In this document: positions 24,722-33,234 of the stretch, piece by piece
Position numbering within the stretch: position 1 is the first letter of the stretch
Layout of the letters: every line of letters starts with the position of its first letter
Assembly: GCF_013294025.1 (NCBI RefSeq)
Contig: NZ_JABSNL010000001.1
Span: 292,095-356,094 of the forward strand
Reading direction: 5' to 3'
Origin: Flavobacterium aeripolare
GTDB taxonomy: Bacteria; Bacteroidota; Bacteroidia; Flavobacteriales; Flavobacteriaceae
DNA length: 64,000 nt
Made by a program: the position numbers and the translations under genes
Notes under the pieces: generated by a model
What the model was told of the DNA's origin: nothing
Databases searched by the model: none
Seen by the model: only the letters and a program-made list of their open reading frames with translations

Positions 24722-25270
24722 ATGAAATTGACAACTGCTAACTTGCAAATACGTTTAATTAGCCCCTTAGATATTGAATCCATCCATCAGTTGCATTCAA
24801 TCCCCGAGGTGGATCAGTTTAATACTTTAGGTATTCCAGCAGATTTACAGGAAACGACTCAGCTTATTGAATTTTGGCTTTTAGCCAATAACCAGAAGGA
24901 AATCACAAACTATACTTTTGCTATCGAATTAACTGATAGTAAAACTTTCATAGGGCTACTCGGACTCAAATTATGGCCTAAAAAAAATAGCAGAGCCGAA
25001 GTTTGGTACAAATTACATCCTAATCATTGGAGAAAAGGGTACGCAACTGAAGCCCTGAATGCACTGCTTGATTATGGATTCAACCACTTACAACTTCATA
25101 GGATTCAAGCAGGTTGTGCCGTCGATAATATTGGGTCTATTAAAGTGCTTGAAAAAGTAGGCATGCTTAGAGAGGGTCGTTGTCGACAAGTATTACCTTT
25201 AAAATCTGGTTGGTCTGATAATTATGAATACGCCATTCTAGAAAGTGATTACGAAGTACTTAAAAGGTAA
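24722..25270 (+). CDS. GNAT-family N-acetyltransferase (RimJ/RimL-like)
   Basis: A 182-aa GNAT. It starts with the RimL-type IRLISPLDIESIHQLHSIPE, has the acceptor-side Trp in YKLHPNHWRKGYATEAL (acetyl-CoA pyrophosphate loop RKGYAT at about 104-109) and ends with CAVDNIGSIKVLEKVGM, the usual Asn of this class. It transfers an acetyl group to an amine, either a protein N-terminus or a small molecule; the substrate is unknown. Third gene of the DUF3817-mscS unit. Confidence 0.9.
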   Translation: MKLTTANLQIRLISPLDIESIHQLHSIPEVDQFNTLGIPADLQETTQLIEFWLLANNQKEITNYTFAIELTDSKTFIGLLGLKLWPKKNSRAEVWYKLHPNHWRKGYATEALNALLDYGFNHLQLHRIQAGCAVDNIGSIKVLEKVGMLREGRCRQVLPLKSGWSDNYEYAILESDYEVLKR

Positions 25271-25280
25271 ATTTATAATA

Positions 25281-25307
25281 AACGAGATAGCAATTTACTA
25301 TCTCGTT
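25281..25307. terminator. Bidirectional terminator
   Basis: AACGAGATAG pairs perfectly with CTATCTCGTT over 10 bp with a 7-nt loop and T-rich sequence on both sides, between the convergent acetyltransferase and thioesterase genes. Confidence 0.85.
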
Positions 25308-25313
25308 TTCTAT

Positions 25314-25700
25314 TTAAAGCATTCTATTTCTAACAAATTCAATCTCTTTTTTGCCGTGTGCCTTTGGTTTTCCATCTTCACCCAAGTTTACCATTGTTGT
25401 ACTGTCAATACTAATAATGGTCTCGCGTGTCATCATATTTCTAGCTTCGCATTTAAGCGTTAATGAGCTATTACCAAATTTCACCACGTCAATACCAATC
25501 TCGATAATATCTCCTTGCCTTGCTGAACTTCTAAAATTTATTTCAGACATGTGTTTTGTCACCACTCTCGAATTTTCTAATTGAATGATGGTATACAGTG
25601 CTAGTTCTTCGTCAATCCAAGCTAATAATTGTCCGCCAAACAAGGTTCCGTTTGGGTTTAAGTCTTCTGGTTTTACCCATTTTCTAGTGTGAAATCTCAT
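25314..25700 (-). CDS. Acyl-CoA thioesterase, hotdog fold (YciA-like)
   Basis: A 128-aa single-hotdog hydrolase. GGQLLAWIDEELALY carries the catalytic Asp on the central helix, and the following beta strands (MSEINFRSSARQGDIIEIG, VKFGNSSLTLKCEA) match the YciA/acyl-CoA thioesterase group. It cleaves medium- or long-chain acyl-CoA to free CoA in the cytosol. Length is normal for the family. It is monocistronic, and the substrate range is not predictable. Confidence 0.86.
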   Translation of the reverse strand: MRFHTRKWVKPEDLNPNGTLFGGQLLAWIDEELALYTIIQLENSRVVTKHMSEINFRSSARQGDIIEIGIDVVKFGNSSLTLKCEARNMMTRETIISIDSTTMVNLGEDGKPKAHGKKEIEFVRNRML

Positions 25701-25767
25701 CTTAATAATTTAGTATTGCTAAAATAAGATTTAGAAGTCAAAAAATGTTTAATTTTATAAAAAAAAG

Positions 25768-26154
25768 ATGAAAGATAGAGAGCAATTTTTAAAAGAGTTT
25801 CGCTCAGAAACTATAGGATCTGTGGGTGCTCAGTCGTCAGCAGAAGAATTATTTCAAAACCAAGTACTACGTCCGATACTAAAACTACAGAATGAATTAT
25901 TTATCGCTTCATTCAAAAACTATATCTCAAAAAATAAAGGTGATTTTGCGAATTTCACATTAGAGAAAAAAAATGCTTTTATAGAAAATAGCATACAAAA
26001 AGACACTAAATATAGAAATACATTGAAGGGTATGGTTGTAGGATTATTCACTCTAGAAGAATACCGAACCTATGCATCAAATACTTCCAACTTGAATAAA
26101 AGAATGATGAGCATGCTACAAGAGCGTATTAAAAGTCAGCTCACCGTTCTATAG
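25768..26154 (+). CDS. Conserved hypothetical protein of Flavobacteriia
   Basis: A 128-aa soluble, all-helical, basic protein without signal peptide or recognised motif. Visible segments are VLRPILKLQNELFIASFKNY, a central Lys-rich helix and KGMVVGLFTLEEYRTY. I recall similar Flavobacterium proteins labelled glyoxalase, but no glyoxalase metal ligands or beta-alpha-beta pattern are present, so I do not accept that name. Codon use and a closing terminator support a real gene. Confidence 0.7.
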   Translation: MKDREQFLKEFRSETIGSVGAQSSAEELFQNQVLRPILKLQNELFIASFKNYISKNKGDFANFTLEKKNAFIENSIQKDTKYRNTLKGMVVGLFTLEEYRTYASNTSNLNKRMMSMLQERIKSQLTVL

Positions 26155-26170
26155 AAATAATTAACAAAAA

Positions 26171-26209
26171 AAGCGGTTTGCAATAGTACTAAACTAGTGC
26201 AAACCGCTT
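26171..26209. terminator. Bidirectional terminator
   Basis: AAGCGGTTTGCA pairs with TGCAAACCGCTT over 12 bp, with an inner TAGT/ACTA extension. A run of seven T follows on the minus strand, and CTTTC on the plus strand. Confidence 0.85.
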
Positions 26210-26227
26210 CTTTCAAATTCTACAATT

Positions 26228-26920
26228 TTATTTATTAAATCTCTCGTATAGTTTAGGACATACCTTTTGCATTGTTTCTGGTTCGTCAACATTCCATGTA
26301 AACTTCAAGATTGGATAATTCTCATCGTTTGTAGTGAATTTGTCGTAATCAATATAGTCAAATAACTCTTGATTGGTTACCGCTTTAAATGCACTTACCG
26401 CTACATACCCAAAAGCTTCAAACTCGTACTCCTCCTCTTCACTTGCGTCAATGATTTTTAAAATAGCATCAGTATTTTTTACCGCACTATAATACGCGTC
26501 TTTACCTTTAGAGATGAGCCATGATCTAAAGTAATCAAAGCCACCATCTGTTGAACCATTATTTACTATATAGGCTGCACACCATAACTCTTGATTATAG
26601 GTGTCAAAAAGCAACTTATCAGTACGCAATCTAAAACCTACGATTTCCTTAGGTGATAATTTCTCAAGATCAGCAATTAAAACTACTTCCTGATCTGCCT
26701 GATTAGAACTATTTTTTATAGAATTGTCAATAATATTCCAGTAGGTAGCTTCATCAAGCATTTCGCTTGATTTTTCTAAACTTAGCGTATCAGCAATCGC
26801 CGGTGTTAATACAGTTACTGCAAGTGGTTTGCTAACAGCTGTAGCCGTTACACTTGTTTGCCCATAAGTTAAGGTGCTAATAAAAATAATAAGCAGTAAT
26901 GATGTAATTGTTTTTTTCAT
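26228..26920 (-). CDS. DUF4240-domain exported protein
   Basis: A 230-aa protein with a clear signal peptide (KKTITSLLLIIFISTLTYGQ). Residues about 50-190 hold the DUF4240 pattern: EATYWNIIDNS, LEKLSPKEIVGF, then LFDTYNQELWCAAYIVN and DGGFDYFRSWLISKG. Function is unknown; most relatives are cytosolic and of the WGR/DUF4240 group, so secretion here is slightly unusual. It is directly downstream of the M1 peptidase on the same strand with a 52-bp gap, which allows co-transcription. Confidence 0.82.
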   Translation of the reverse strand: MKKTITSLLLIIFISTLTYGQTSVTATAVSKPLAVTVLTPAIADTLSLEKSSEMLDEATYWNIIDNSIKNSSNQADQEVVLIADLEKLSPKEIVGFRLRTDKLLFDTYNQELWCAAYIVNNGSTDGGFDYFRSWLISKGKDAYYSAVKNTDAILKIIDASEEEEYEFEAFGYVAVSAFKAVTNQELFDYIDYDKFTTNDENYPILKFTWNVDEPETMQKVCPKLYERFNK

Positions 26921-26972
26921 AAAGCACCTTTTAAAAAGTTATTTTCAGCATATTTTCCAATGGTAAAATTAG

Positions 26973-28634
26973 CTAATTTTCTCTGGTAATATCAATTCCT
27001 GCCACATAAAAATTTGGATCAATTTTAACGACAGCTTTATCGTTTGGAATAGCTGTATTACTCCACTCAGTGCTAGGTTCCAGCCACTGCTCCTTGCCAT
27101 CAATTGTGATTTTTACCGGCATTTTAAATCCTTCAACACAATTTGTCCAACGATATCCAAGTGTATTATTTTGAGAAAAATATTCTAATGTAGGTATGCG
27201 TACATCTCTTAAATACTGATTAAAAACAGTGGATAGCGCTACTCCCGTTTGCGTAGTCATATAGTCTTCTATTTGCTTTGTAGTTACCGTTTGATGATAG
27301 AAAGTACTATTTAACCCTCTTAAAATTACTCTCCATTTTTCGTCGTTATTCACAATCTGACGGATAGTATGCAACATATTCGCGCCTTTGTAATACATGT
27401 CGCTAGAACCTTCATTGTTCACATCATAATGCCCTATAATGGGTTTGTCATTTTCGATATTTTTTCTAATTCCGCGTACGTATTCATCTCCAGCTTCTTT
27501 GCCGTAGTAATATTCTACAAAAAGGCTTTCAGAATAATTAGTGAAACTTTCATGAATCCACATGTCGGCAATATCTTTGTAAGTGATATTATTAGCAAAC
27601 CACTCGTGCCCAGACTCGTGAATAATGATAAAATCAAACTTTAATCCCCATCCTGTTCCACTTAAATCTCTGCCACGGTAGCCATTTTTATACCCATTGC
27701 CATAGGTTACTGAACTTTGATGTTCCATACCTAAATACAGTGCCTCTACAAGTTTATAGCTGTCTTCATAAAATGGATAAGGACCAAACCAGTGTTCAAA
27801 TGCCTTTAACATTCTAGGAACATCTGTGAATTGTTCTTTGGCTTTAGCCAAATTATCTTTCAACACATAATAGTTAAGATCTAATATTCCTTTTTCTCCT
27901 TTGTATTTTTCAAAAAACGAAACATAGTCACCTATATTTATATTTACACCATAATTGTTGATAGGATTGGTTACTACCCAAGTATATGTTTTGGTTCCGT
28001 CTTTTAGTTTTTTTACCTCTTTCAAGCGACCATTGGAGACATCCATTAAATCACCAGGAACATTTACACTTATAGTCATACCCTCTACTTCATCATACAT
28101 ATGGTCTTTGTTAGGCCACCATACACTTGCTCCTAGGCCTTGACATGAAGAAGCAATAAATAGTTTTCCGTTGGCATCTTTTTTCCAGGTAATTCCACCA
28201 TCCCATGGTGGATTGACTGCTACTTTAGGTTTTCCTCCGTAAAAAACAGTTAGTTCCTTAGTAGAACCGACAACTTGTTTAGCGAGTAATTTTATAAAAA
28301 AAGCATTGCCTTCTCTAGTATATTCTAATGGTTTACCGTCTTGCATTACTCGCGTGATTTCCATTGGGTTTTGCAAATCAATTTGCATAATATTATAGGC
28401 ATTCAATACTTTGTATTCAATAGCGTTAGACCCTGTAATTGTACTATCTAATGGATTTACTTTGATATCCAATTTATAGTTTTTCACATCCCACCAAATA
28501 CGTTCTTTAGTTACAGTTCCACGTAGGGAATCCTGCCTCGTAAACACCGCTTGGTCTTTGCCCAAAAGCCCTTGCGCACTAACCATATTCAAAGTCAAAA
28601 GCGCTATTAGAGAAAGATAATTACATTTTTTCAT
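26973..28634 (-). CDS. M1-family zinc metallopeptidase (aminopeptidase N-like), exported
   Basis: A 553-aa secreted gluzincin. A signal peptide (MKKCNYLSLIALLTLNMVSA) is followed by an N-terminal beta domain, the exopeptidase loop YLGMEHQSSV in place of the canonical GAMEN, the zinc site HESGHEW with the distal Glu in WIHESFTNYSES, and a catalytic-domain tail. It lacks the large C-terminal domain of PepN, as do many Bacteroidetes homologues. It releases N-terminal residues from peptides in the periplasm or outside. I chose the ATG at 28634; the in-frame TTG at 28649 would add five residues. Confidence 0.92.
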   Translation of the reverse strand: MKKCNYLSLIALLTLNMVSAQGLLGKDQAVFTRQDSLRGTVTKERIWWDVKNYKLDIKVNPLDSTITGSNAIEYKVLNAYNIMQIDLQNPMEITRVMQDGKPLEYTREGNAFFIKLLAKQVVGSTKELTVFYGGKPKVAVNPPWDGGITWKKDANGKLFIASSCQGLGASVWWPNKDHMYDEVEGMTISVNVPGDLMDVSNGRLKEVKKLKDGTKTYTWVVTNPINNYGVNINIGDYVSFFEKYKGEKGILDLNYYVLKDNLAKAKEQFTDVPRMLKAFEHWFGPYPFYEDSYKLVEALYLGMEHQSSVTYGNGYKNGYRGRDLSGTGWGLKFDFIIIHESGHEWFANNITYKDIADMWIHESFTNYSESLFVEYYYGKEAGDEYVRGIRKNIENDKPIIGHYDVNNEGSSDMYYKGANMLHTIRQIVNNDEKWRVILRGLNSTFYHQTVTTKQIEDYMTTQTGVALSTVFNQYLRDVRIPTLEYFSQNNTLGYRWTNCVEGFKMPVKITIDGKEQWLEPSTEWSNTAIPNDKAVVKIDPNFYVAGIDITREN

Positions 28635-28680
28635 TATAAAATATTTCAATTTCTATCGAAATTATTACCGTTATTATTCC

Positions 28681-30111
28681 TTAAATATTTTCGATAAATT
28701 TAGCTAATAGCTGGACACCATAAGCGGTAGCATGTTTGCTCTTAGCAAATTCATCTGTACCAAAAGCTACTCCAGCAATATCTAAATGCGCCCACGCCTT
28801 ATGCCCTTGTGTAAAATATTCTAAAAATTTGGCTGCTGTAATTGCTCCCGCTAATGGCTTACCGCTATAGTTGCGCACATCTGCGATATCACTTTCAATA
28901 TCCGTATTGTAAGCTTCCCACAATGGCAAAGGCCACATGCGCTCGCCTATACTATCTCCAGCTTTTTGCAATGCTGTCGCAACAGTATTATTATTAGTAA
29001 ATAAAGCTGCACATTCGTGACCAAATGTCCCCATACTGCTCCCCGTCAAAGTAGCAATATCAACAATATACTCTGGACTATAATTTTTCACCATATATGC
29101 TAGCCCATCCGCAAGAATCAATCGTCCTTCGGCATCTGTATCAATAATTTCAATAGTTGCTCCGCCGTAGCTTTTTATTACATCACTAGGTAGAAAAGAT
29201 TTGCTGCTCACCGCATTCTCCGCACAAGGAACAATTGCAGTAACTTTTACCGGTAATTGTAAGTCAGCTATTAATTGCATCGCTCCAAAAACCGCTGCAC
29301 CACCTGCCATATCACATTTCATATCTAACATTCCAGCAGTTTTAATGTTCAAACCACCGGTGTCAAAAGTAATCCCCTTCCCTACTAGACCTACATGTTT
29401 TAGATTTTCAATAGGTGTATTTGGTTCATAACTCATAATGATGAATTGGAGTTCGTTTTGACTTCCTTTCCCCACAGATATAAAAGCTTCTAACCCTTCA
29501 ATTTCGCATGCCTCTAGCCCTAAAGCTTTTACTTTAAAACCATACTTACTTCCACGGTCAACAGCCCATTCTGTTAAGTATTTTGGTGTAACACGATTGG
29601 GAGGTAAATCAACTAAAGCCAATGTTTCTAATTGTGCCTTCGCTATTTAAATAGCTCTTTCAGTGACCTCTTTATAGTTATTTTCTGAAAGGATTTGAAG
29701 CTCAAATTCAGGTCCTAAAAAAGGATGCGTAAATTGCTTTTTATAATGTCCCAGATTATAGGTCCCTAAAACCAAACCTGATATACTTGCTTCCAGCTGT
29801 TCGCTTGTAAACTCTTTTGGCAATGCTAACACTACTGATTTCCCAAAAATATCTTTACTATTAGCTGCAACTCTTCTAAAAATAGTTTTAAGTGACTTGT
29901 AATCAATTTCTTTTCCTAATCCTACAAAAAGATAAGTAGTAGCTTTACTTTCAACTAAATACGAACTATCTTTTTTACCGTAAAATACTCTTGAAGATAC
30001 TTCTACATCATCAAATGTAATCGGAATTACATTGTGAGCAGTGGTTTCAAATACCGGAACTATAATTGTTCCTTCAAAATTATTAATGTCTTTAACTTGT
30101 ATCGTTTTCAT
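28681..30111 (-). pseudogene. Leucyl aminopeptidase (M17) interrupted by one in-frame TAA
   Basis: The N-terminal part (29647-30111, 154 codons) and the catalytic part (about 28681-29643) lie in the same frame, separated only by TAA at 29647-29649; together they give the normal M17 length of about 475 residues. The catalytic half is intact: the metal Lys/Asp segment VGKGITFDTGGL, then MKCDMAGG, and the Asp/Glu/Arg motif DTDAEGRLILADGL. Directly after the stop the frame continues as IAKAQLETLALVDLPPNR, which is family sequence, so nothing is missing but one codon. Readings are a nonsense mutation, a sequencing error, or two separately translated pieces (TTG at 29622). Confidence 0.85.
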
Positions 30112-30205
30112 AGTTACTTTTTCAAGATTATAGTATTATTAGCTTTGTTACTTGTAGTCCTATAATACAAAGTAAATATAGGAATTGCGTTTTGATTGAA
30201 AAACA

Positions 30206-30239
30206 AAACCCAATAATAAATCAATTTACTATTGGGTTT
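30206..30239 (-). terminator. Terminator of the his operon
   Basis: AAACCCAATA pairs with TATTGGGTTT over 10 bp; on the minus strand TTTTGTTTTTC follows. It lies 28 bp after the hisIE stop. Confidence 0.85.
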
Positions 30240-30266
30240 CGTTTAAATTTATTTAAAAATCCTATT

Positions 30267-30866
30267 TTATTTTTGGCGGCTTTTTAAAACCTTAACCACA
30301 TCTTCTAATTCAAATCCTTTTGCTTGAAGCAGAATTAAGTAATGAAATAACAAGTCGGCGCTTTCACCCAAAAACAAGTCATCGTTATCGTCCTTAGCTT
30401 CGATAACCACTTCTACCGCTTCCTCTCCTACTTTTTGAGCGATTTTATTCATTCCTAATTTGAATAAAGAAGCTACATAACTTTTCTCAGAATCAGCATT
30501 TTCTTTTCTTGTTTTAATAGTTTGCTCCAACTGTGAAAGGAAACCGTAATCTCCTTTGTTTTCTGTTTGCCAGCAAGTATCTGCACCTGTATGACAAGTT
30601 GGACCAACAGGTTTTACTTGAATTAACAAAGTGTCGCCATCACAATCGTTTTTAATATCCACTAAGTTCAAAAAATTACCACTCTCCTCGCCTTTGGTCC
30701 AAAGTCTTTGCTTGGAGCGACTAAAAAAAGTGACTTTTTGAGTATCAATTGTTTTTTGGTACGCCTCTGCATTCATGTAACCCAACATTAAAACTGCTTT
30801 AGTTTCACTGTCTTGTATAATTGCCGGAATTAATCCGTGTGCGCTTTTTGAAAAATCTATGTTCAT
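30267..30866 (-). CDS. hisIE: Bifunctional phosphoribosyl-AMP cyclohydrolase / phosphoribosyl-ATP diphosphatase
   Basis: A 199-aa enzyme for steps 2 and 3 of histidine synthesis. The HisI domain (about 1-115) carries the zinc and substrate motifs FFSRSKQRLWTKGEESGN, DCDGD and GPTCHTGADTCW. The HisE domain (about 120-195) shows KVGEEAVEVVIEAK and ADLLFHYLILL. The chosen start is the ATG at 30866; a TTG two codons upstream is unlikely. It is the last gene of the his operon, 100 bp after hisF across a spacer of short direct repeats. Confidence 0.95.
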   Translation of the reverse strand: MNIDFSKSAHGLIPAIIQDSETKAVLMLGYMNAEAYQKTIDTQKVTFFSRSKQRLWTKGEESGNFLNLVDIKNDCDGDTLLIQVKPVGPTCHTGADTCWQTENKGDYGFLSQLEQTIKTRKENADSEKSYVASLFKLGMNKIAQKVGEEAVEVVIEAKDDNDDLFLGESADLLFHYLILLQAKGFELEDVVKVLKSRQK

Positions 30867-30870
30867 TATC

Positions 30871-30907
30871 AAGTATTAAGTATTAGATTGTAAGTATTAA
30901 GTATTAG
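30871..30907. repeat. Short direct repeat in the hisF-hisIE spacer
   Basis: AAGTATTAAGTATTAG occurs twice, starting at 30871 and 30892 (21-bp period), each itself a doubled AAGTATT. It is non-coding and one of several repeat-bearing spacers in this operon. Confidence 0.6.
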
Positions 30908-30966
30908 TGGCAAAGTGGTTCAAATTAAATAATGATAACTTAATCATTACTACTTATGACTTACTC

Positions 30967-31722
30967 CTAAAGTCTTACTGCTATATTATTATTTTTAAGT
31001 TCTTGTTTCAACGTTTTAATTTCAATCTCTTTAAAGTGAAATACACTTGCGGCTAAAGCGGCATCTGCTTTTCCTTCGGTGAAACTATCTACAAAATGTT
31101 GCATGTTTCCAGCACCACCAGAAGCAATTATCGGAATATTAACTAAAGTTGATAATGTAGCCAAAGCGTCATTAGCAAAACCATTTTTTGTTCCGTCGTT
31201 ATCCATCGAGGTAAACAAGATTTCACCAGCTCCTCTTTCGGCTACTTCAACGGCCCAGTCAAATAAATTTAGTTCTGTGGGTACTTTTCCACCCATTAAA
31301 TGTACAATCCATAGCCCGTCTATTTGTTTGGCATCAATAGCAACGACCACGCATTGGCTTCCAAATTTACTAGCCAAATCATTAATCAACTGCGGATTTT
31401 TTATCGCTGATGAATTAATCGAAACTTTATCTGCTCCGTTTTGCAACAACACTTCCACATCGGCTACAGAGGATATTCCACCACCCACCGTAAACGGAAT
31501 ATTAATTGTAGCGGCCACTTCACGAACCAACTTCACCAATGTTTTTCGGCGTTCTTCCGTTGCTGATATATCCAAAAAAACCAATTCGTCAGCTCCTTCA
31601 TTCGAATAGATCTTGGCTAATTCTACCGGATCACCAGCATCACGCAAATCTACAAAATTTACGCCTTTAACGGTACGTCCATTTTTTATATCTAAACAGG
31701 GTATTATTCTTTTTGTTAACAT
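30967..31722 (-). CDS. hisF: Imidazole glycerol phosphate synthase, cyclase subunit
   Basis: A 251-aa TIM barrel that, with HisH, closes the imidazole ring to give IGP and AICAR. Signatures are the catalytic Asp in [12 protein letters not shown] (residues 9-20), [17 protein letters not shown], the second catalytic Asp in [11 protein letters not shown], and a C-terminal phosphate site ([11 protein letters not shown]). Length is normal. It follows hisA after a 77-bp spacer full of TTTGAAAA-type repeats. Confidence 0.97.
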   Translation of the reverse strand: MLTKRIIPCLDIKNGRTVKGVNFVDLRDAGDPVELAKIYSNEGADELVFLDISATEERRKTLVKLVREVAATINIPFTVGGGISSVADVEVLLQNGADKVSINSSAIKNPQLINDLASKFGSQCVVVAIDAKQIDGLWIVHLMGGKVPTELNLFDWAVEVAERGAGEILFTSMDNDGTKNGFANDALATLSTLVNIPIIASGGAGNMQHFVDSFTEGKADAALAASVFHFKEIEIKTLKQELKNNNIAVRL

Positions 31723-31731
31723 CTCGTTTAA

Positions 31732-31800
31732 TTTGAAAATTTGAAAATTAAAAAATTTGAAAATGCATTACCTCATTTCCAAATTTTCACATCTTCAAAT
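31732..31800. repeat. AATTTGAAAA-type repeat in the hisA-hisF spacer
   Basis: Tandem AATTTGAAAATTTGAAAATT and AATTTGAAAATG are followed by an inverted CAAATTTTCACATCTTCAAAT, so the spacer mRNA can fold into a long imperfect hairpin. This resembles a low-complexity intergenic repeat I recall as common in Flavobacterium genomes. Confidence 0.55.
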
Positions 31801-32528
31801 TATTTAGATTCTAATATATATTGCTCTAGTTGTTTCATCGAAATCCTTCCTTCGTAAATTGCTTTACCAATAATGGTTCCTTCACAACCTAATTCAGCTA
31901 ATTTAGGTAATTCATCAAAGGTCGAAATTCCACCTGAAGCGATTAATTTTATTCCTTCGGCTTTCGCCAATATTTTAGCATATAAATCAAAACTAGGTCC
32001 TTCCAGCATTCCGTCTTTTGCGATATCGGTACAAATCACGTACTGAATTCCTTTTTCTTGATACCCTTGAATAAAAGGAACTAACTCCTGATCTGACTCT
32101 TCTAACCATCCTGAAACGGCTACTTTTTCGTTATTAGCATCTGCTCCAAGGATAATTTTATCAGCACCATATTCAGTAATCCATTTTCCGAAAATAGCTC
32201 TATTTTTTACAGCGATACTTCCACCTGTGATTTGGTTCGCACCACTTTCAAACGCAATTTTCAAATCGGCATCCGACTTTAAGCCACCACCAAAATCGAT
32301 TTTCAAACTCGTTTGACTCGCAATTTGCTCCAGAATTTTATAGTTGACTATTTTGCTCGATTTTGCTCCGTCAAGATCTACTAAGTGCAAATATTCAATT
32401 CCGTGCGCTTCAAATTCCTTGGCTACTTCTAGCGGGTTTTCATTGTATATAATTTTGGTGTTGTAATCGCCTTTTGATAAGCGAACACATTTTCCGTCGA
32501 TGATATCTATTGCTGGTATAATACGCAT
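31800..32528 (-). CDS. hisA: Phosphoribosylformimino-5-aminoimidazole carboxamide ribotide isomerase
   Basis: A 242-aa TIM-barrel isomerase acting on ProFAR in step 4 of histidine synthesis. Catalytic Asp residues are in [17 protein letters not shown] (residue about 8) and [14 protein letters not shown] (about 130); [16 protein letters not shown] and IASGGIST give the phosphate-binding strands. Normal length. Preceded by hisH with a 28-bp spacer containing doubled GTTTAAA. Confidence 0.97.
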   Translation of the reverse strand: MRIIPAIDIIDGKCVRLSKGDYNTKIIYNENPLEVAKEFEAHGIEYLHLVDLDGAKSSKIVNYKILEQIASQTSLKIDFGGGLKSDADLKIAFESGANQITGGSIAVKNRAIFGKWITEYGADKIILGADANNEKVAVSGWLEESDQELVPFIQGYQEKGIQYVICTDIAKDGMLEGPSFDLYAKILAKAEGIKLIASGGISTFDELPKLAELGCEGTIIGKAIYEGRISMKQLEQYILESK

Positions 32529-32556
32529 GATTTCTTTTTAGTTTCAGGTTTAAAGT

Positions 32557-33186
32557 TTAAAGTTGCAGAAAATTCCCAAGAATTTTCTCCCCTACATCAC
32601 CACTTTTTTCTGGGTGAAATTGGGTTCCGTAGAAATTGTTTTTTTGCAAGGCCGAAGCATATTCTAGTTCGTAGTTTGTCGTAGCAATCGATTCAGCGCA
32701 ATTAGGAGCGTAGAAACTGTGTACCAAATACATGTACTCGTCTTCTGAAATGTCTTTAAACAAATCTGATTTCAAATTGTAAATCGTATTCCAACCCATT
32801 TGCGGCACTTTTACTTTCGATGAAAATTTAAGCACATCAACGTCAAAAATCCCCAATCCTTTCGTATTTCCTTCTTCGGTTTTGTTACACATCAACTGCA
32901 TTCCAAGACAAATTCCTAATACAGGCTGCGTCAATGTTGGAATCAACTTATCCAAACCACTTGCCAAAAGCATTTTCATCGCTGAACTCGCTTCACCCAC
33001 ACCCGGAAAAATTACTTTATCCGCTGACTTAATCTCGGCTGGATCATTACTCAAAACCGCTTTGTATCCCAATCTTTCAATGGCAAACATGATGCTTTGA
33101 ATATTTCCTGCTCCGTAATTTATAATTACAAGCCCCCCAGCCCCCGAAGGGGGAGTCGAAGTGGATTGTGTGTTATCTTTTTCCAT
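32557..33186 (-). CDS. hisH: Imidazole glycerol phosphate synthase, glutaminase subunit
   Basis: A 209-aa class I glutamine amidotransferase supplying ammonia to HisF. The nucleophile Cys is in LGICLGMQLM, and His/Glu in TQFHPEKSGD. The family core normally begins at the segment VIINYGAGN; here it is preceded by 19 extra residues (MEKDNTQSTSTPPSGAGGL). Codons 11-19 of these are encoded by a copy of the C-rich palindromic element at 33130-33154. No alternative ATG, GTG or TTG start is available between the repeat and the core, so the repeat appears to have been captured as coding sequence. Confidence 0.94.
   Translation of the reverse strand: MEKDNTQSTSTPPSGAGGLVIINYGAGNIQSIMFAIERLGYKAVLSNDPAEIKSADKVIFPGVGEASSAMKMLLASGLDKLIPTLTQPVLGICLGMQLMCNKTEEGNTKGLGIFDVDVLKFSSKVKVPQMGWNTIYNLKSDLFKDISEDEYMYLVHSFYAPNCAESIATTNYELEYASALQKNNFYGTQFHPEKSGDVGEKILGNFLQL
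33130..33154. repeat. C-rich palindromic element, copy a (inside hisH)
   Basis: AGCCCCCCAGCCCCCGAAGG and following GGGA form a short element with internal CCCCC-GAA-GGGGG hairpin. It is inverted relative to copy b 55 bp away; two mismatches in 24 bp. Confidence 0.8.
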
Positions 33187-33209
33187 AAATTTTAGTTCAA
33201 ACTTAGTTA

Positions 33210-33234
33210 TTCCCCCTTCGGGGGTTAGGGGGCT
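33210..33234. repeat. C-rich palindromic element, copy b (hisB-hisH spacer)
   Basis: TTCCCCCTTCGGGGG-TTAGGGGGCT; on the minus strand it starts exactly with the hisB stop codon TAG. It pairs with copy a to give a long hairpin across the hisB-hisH junction. Confidence 0.8.

Noticed and set aside
25768..26154. Label glyoxalase for the 128-aa protein
   Set aside because: No glyoxalase metal ligands or beta-alpha-beta-beta-beta pattern visible; the protein is all-helical.
31079..31609. Long antisense frame opposite hisF (176 codons)
   Set aside because: It is a shadow of the strongly conserved hisF coding sequence in another frame; Ser/Thr/Pro-rich with no domain.
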